From NCBI GenBank assembly GCA_900555425.1, contig UNSM01000042.1, positions 1 to 5,590 on the forward strand: a stretch of DNA of 5,590 nucleotides. Direction: 5' to 3'. The stretch's first letter is position 1. Each line of letters opens with the position of its first letter. Shown piece by piece: positions 4,708 through 5,590 of this stretch. The notes under the pieces are model-generated. The model worked only from the letters and a program-made list of their open reading frames with translations, was not told where the DNA came from and did no database searches. Both the position numbers and the translations under genes were made by a program. This stretch comes from Candidatus Saccharimonadota bacterium. Lineage in GTDB: Bacteria > Patescibacteriota > Saccharimonadia > Saccharimonadales > Saccharimonadaceae.

Positions 4708-5590
4708 ATGCAGAAAGCATCATTAACAGATGGAAATAAAATAGTCCTTAATAAGCACGATATTATCGGGGTGGATGATGCCTTGGATGATAAGAAATAT
4801 TTACTAAACTGTTTTGTTGATTTGGGTGATCTGGACCAGATTAAGGATTTTGAGAGTAAAAAATGTTTACTTCTTGGCAGAACTGGCGCGGGAAAAACTG
4901 CGCTTGTTACGAAGCTACAGGACGATAAGAAGAATAAAGTTATTGTCATAGATCCCGAAGCTGTAGCTATGGCGCATATATCAAATTCGTCCATAGTGAG
5001 TTCGCTAGTGGCTTCGGGTATTGATCTGAATACATTCTTCAAAATGTTATGGAGACATGAGATATGTGTTGAGATTTTTACGAGACATTTAAAGATAACT
5101 TCAGAAACGGAATATGAGAACATAGTTGAAAAAATAAAATATTATTTCAAGACGAGAAATACGAAACATTTTCAGGCATTAGAATATCTTGAGCAGTGGA
5201 GGGATACATTTTGGAAGACGAATGATAGCTATATATCAAAAGTAATAGAGGAACAGAAAGATAAGATAGAGGCGAGTGTGGGTGCTGATATCCCGACTAT
5301 GGCCACGAAACTTAAGGCGGGTACTCAGCTGACACAGCAGCAGGTTATCGATTTTAAGCAACGTAGTCAAGAAATTGTCAATTCTGTACAGATAAGAGAA
5401 GTTACAGCGTTGCTTGAAATGCTTGATGAATTTATTAATTACAACCAGGGGAAATACTACGTTGTTATTGACAGGCTTGATGAAAAATGGGTAGGAAATG
5501 ACATTAGATATCAATTGATAAAGTCCTTAATTGAAACACTCAGAGATTTAAACAGACTTGATAACATCAAGCCCATAGCGACATTACGTT
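4708..5590 (+). CDS. P-loop ATPase resembling the Sll1717 family (3'-truncated; first 294 residues)
   Basis: The frame is open from ATG 4708 to the right edge and encodes an ATPase of the STAND/AAA-like P-loop class. Walker A is GRTGAGKT at residues 57-64. It is followed by VIVIDPEAVAMAHISNSSIV (78-97) and FFKMLWRHEICVEIFTRH (110-127), a pattern I associate with the P-loop ATPase Sll1717 family. Walker B is YYVVIDRLDEKWV at 250-262 (D255), followed by RYQLIKSLIETLRDLNRLDN (267-286) and IKPIATLR at the edge. The middle, about 130-240, is charged and helical, perhaps coiled coil. No membrane segment or signal peptide is seen, so it is probably cytosolic. Function is not established; such proteins are often found in variable genome regions and a defence role is a guess. 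It begins 18 nt after glyS with no terminator between, yet its codon use is very different (10 of 12 Arg AGA/AGG; 14 of 28 Ile ATA), which suggests recent transfer. Confidence 0.82.
   Translation, partial: MQKASLTDGNKIVLNKHDIIGVDDALDDKKYLLNCFVDLGDLDQIKDFESKKCLLLGRTGAGKTALVTKLQDDKKNKVIVIDPEAVAMAHISNSSIVSSLVASGIDLNTFFKMLWRHEICVEIFTRHLKITSETEYENIVEKIKYYFKTRNTKHFQALEYLEQWRDTFWKTNDSYISKVIEEQKDKIEASVGADIPTMATKLKAGTQLTQQQVIDFKQRSQEIVNSVQIREVTALLEMLDEFINYNQGKYYVVIDRLDEKWVGNDIRYQLIKSLIETLRDLNRLDNIKPIATLR

Noticed and set aside
4560..5123. 187-codon open frame on the - strand across the glyS end and ATPase start
   Set aside because: It is antisense to two well-supported genes, is Ser/Leu-rich in the way reverse complements of charged proteins are, and has no recognisable motif.
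5236..5514. 92-codon - strand frame opposite the ATPase
   Set aside because: It is Phe/Ile/Asn-rich antisense of an AT-rich gene, with no motif; the + strand frame carries Walker A and B.

Overview
The window is a dense run of genes, all on the + strand, with almost no spacing. It looks like part of a small, streamlined bacterial genome, most likely Candidatus Saccharibacteria (TM7) or another member of the Patescibacteria/CPR. This placement is an inference. It rests on the compact layout, very short proteins for their families, a single-pass membrane protein with a small extracytoplasmic domain next to a miniature two-component system, and a divergent RecO and GlyRS. TGA is used as a stop (xseA, the kinase, the response regulator) and Trp is TGG, so the code is the standard bacterial one and not the UGA=Gly code of Gracilibacteria/Absconditabacteria.

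Layout from left to right: (1) the 3' part of xseA followed by overlapping xseB, the two subunits of exonuclease VII; (2) after a 40-nt gap holding a good sigma70-type promoter, a membrane-anchored protein of unknown function with a PsbP-like C-terminal region; (3) after a 35-nt gap holding a second promoter with the same GCTATACT box, an overlapping three-gene unit: a sensorless histidine kinase, a single-domain response regulator, and recO; (4) after a 74-nt gap with an extended -10 promoter, an 8-bp-arm palindrome and a strong Shine-Dalgarno, a single-chain glycyl-tRNA synthetase; (5) 18 nt further on, the first 294 codons of a P-loop ATPase that resembles the Sll1717 family and runs off the right edge.

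Most of the window is housekeeping: DNA repair and recombination (XseA, XseB, RecO), translation (GlyRS) and a small signalling module. Two things stand out. First, two promoters sit so close to their ATG codons that the transcripts should be leaderless, whereas recO and glyS have clear Shine-Dalgarno sequences. Second, the last gene has a codon use sharply different from its neighbour glyS (AGA/AGG for 10 of 12 Arg against 4 of 32; ATA for 14 of 28 Ile against 1 of 27). That marks it as probably acquired horizontally, and it may be the edge of an accessory or defence segment beyond the window. No RNA gene, CRISPR array, insertion sequence or convincing terminator was seen, and no stretch over 300 bases lacks a gene.
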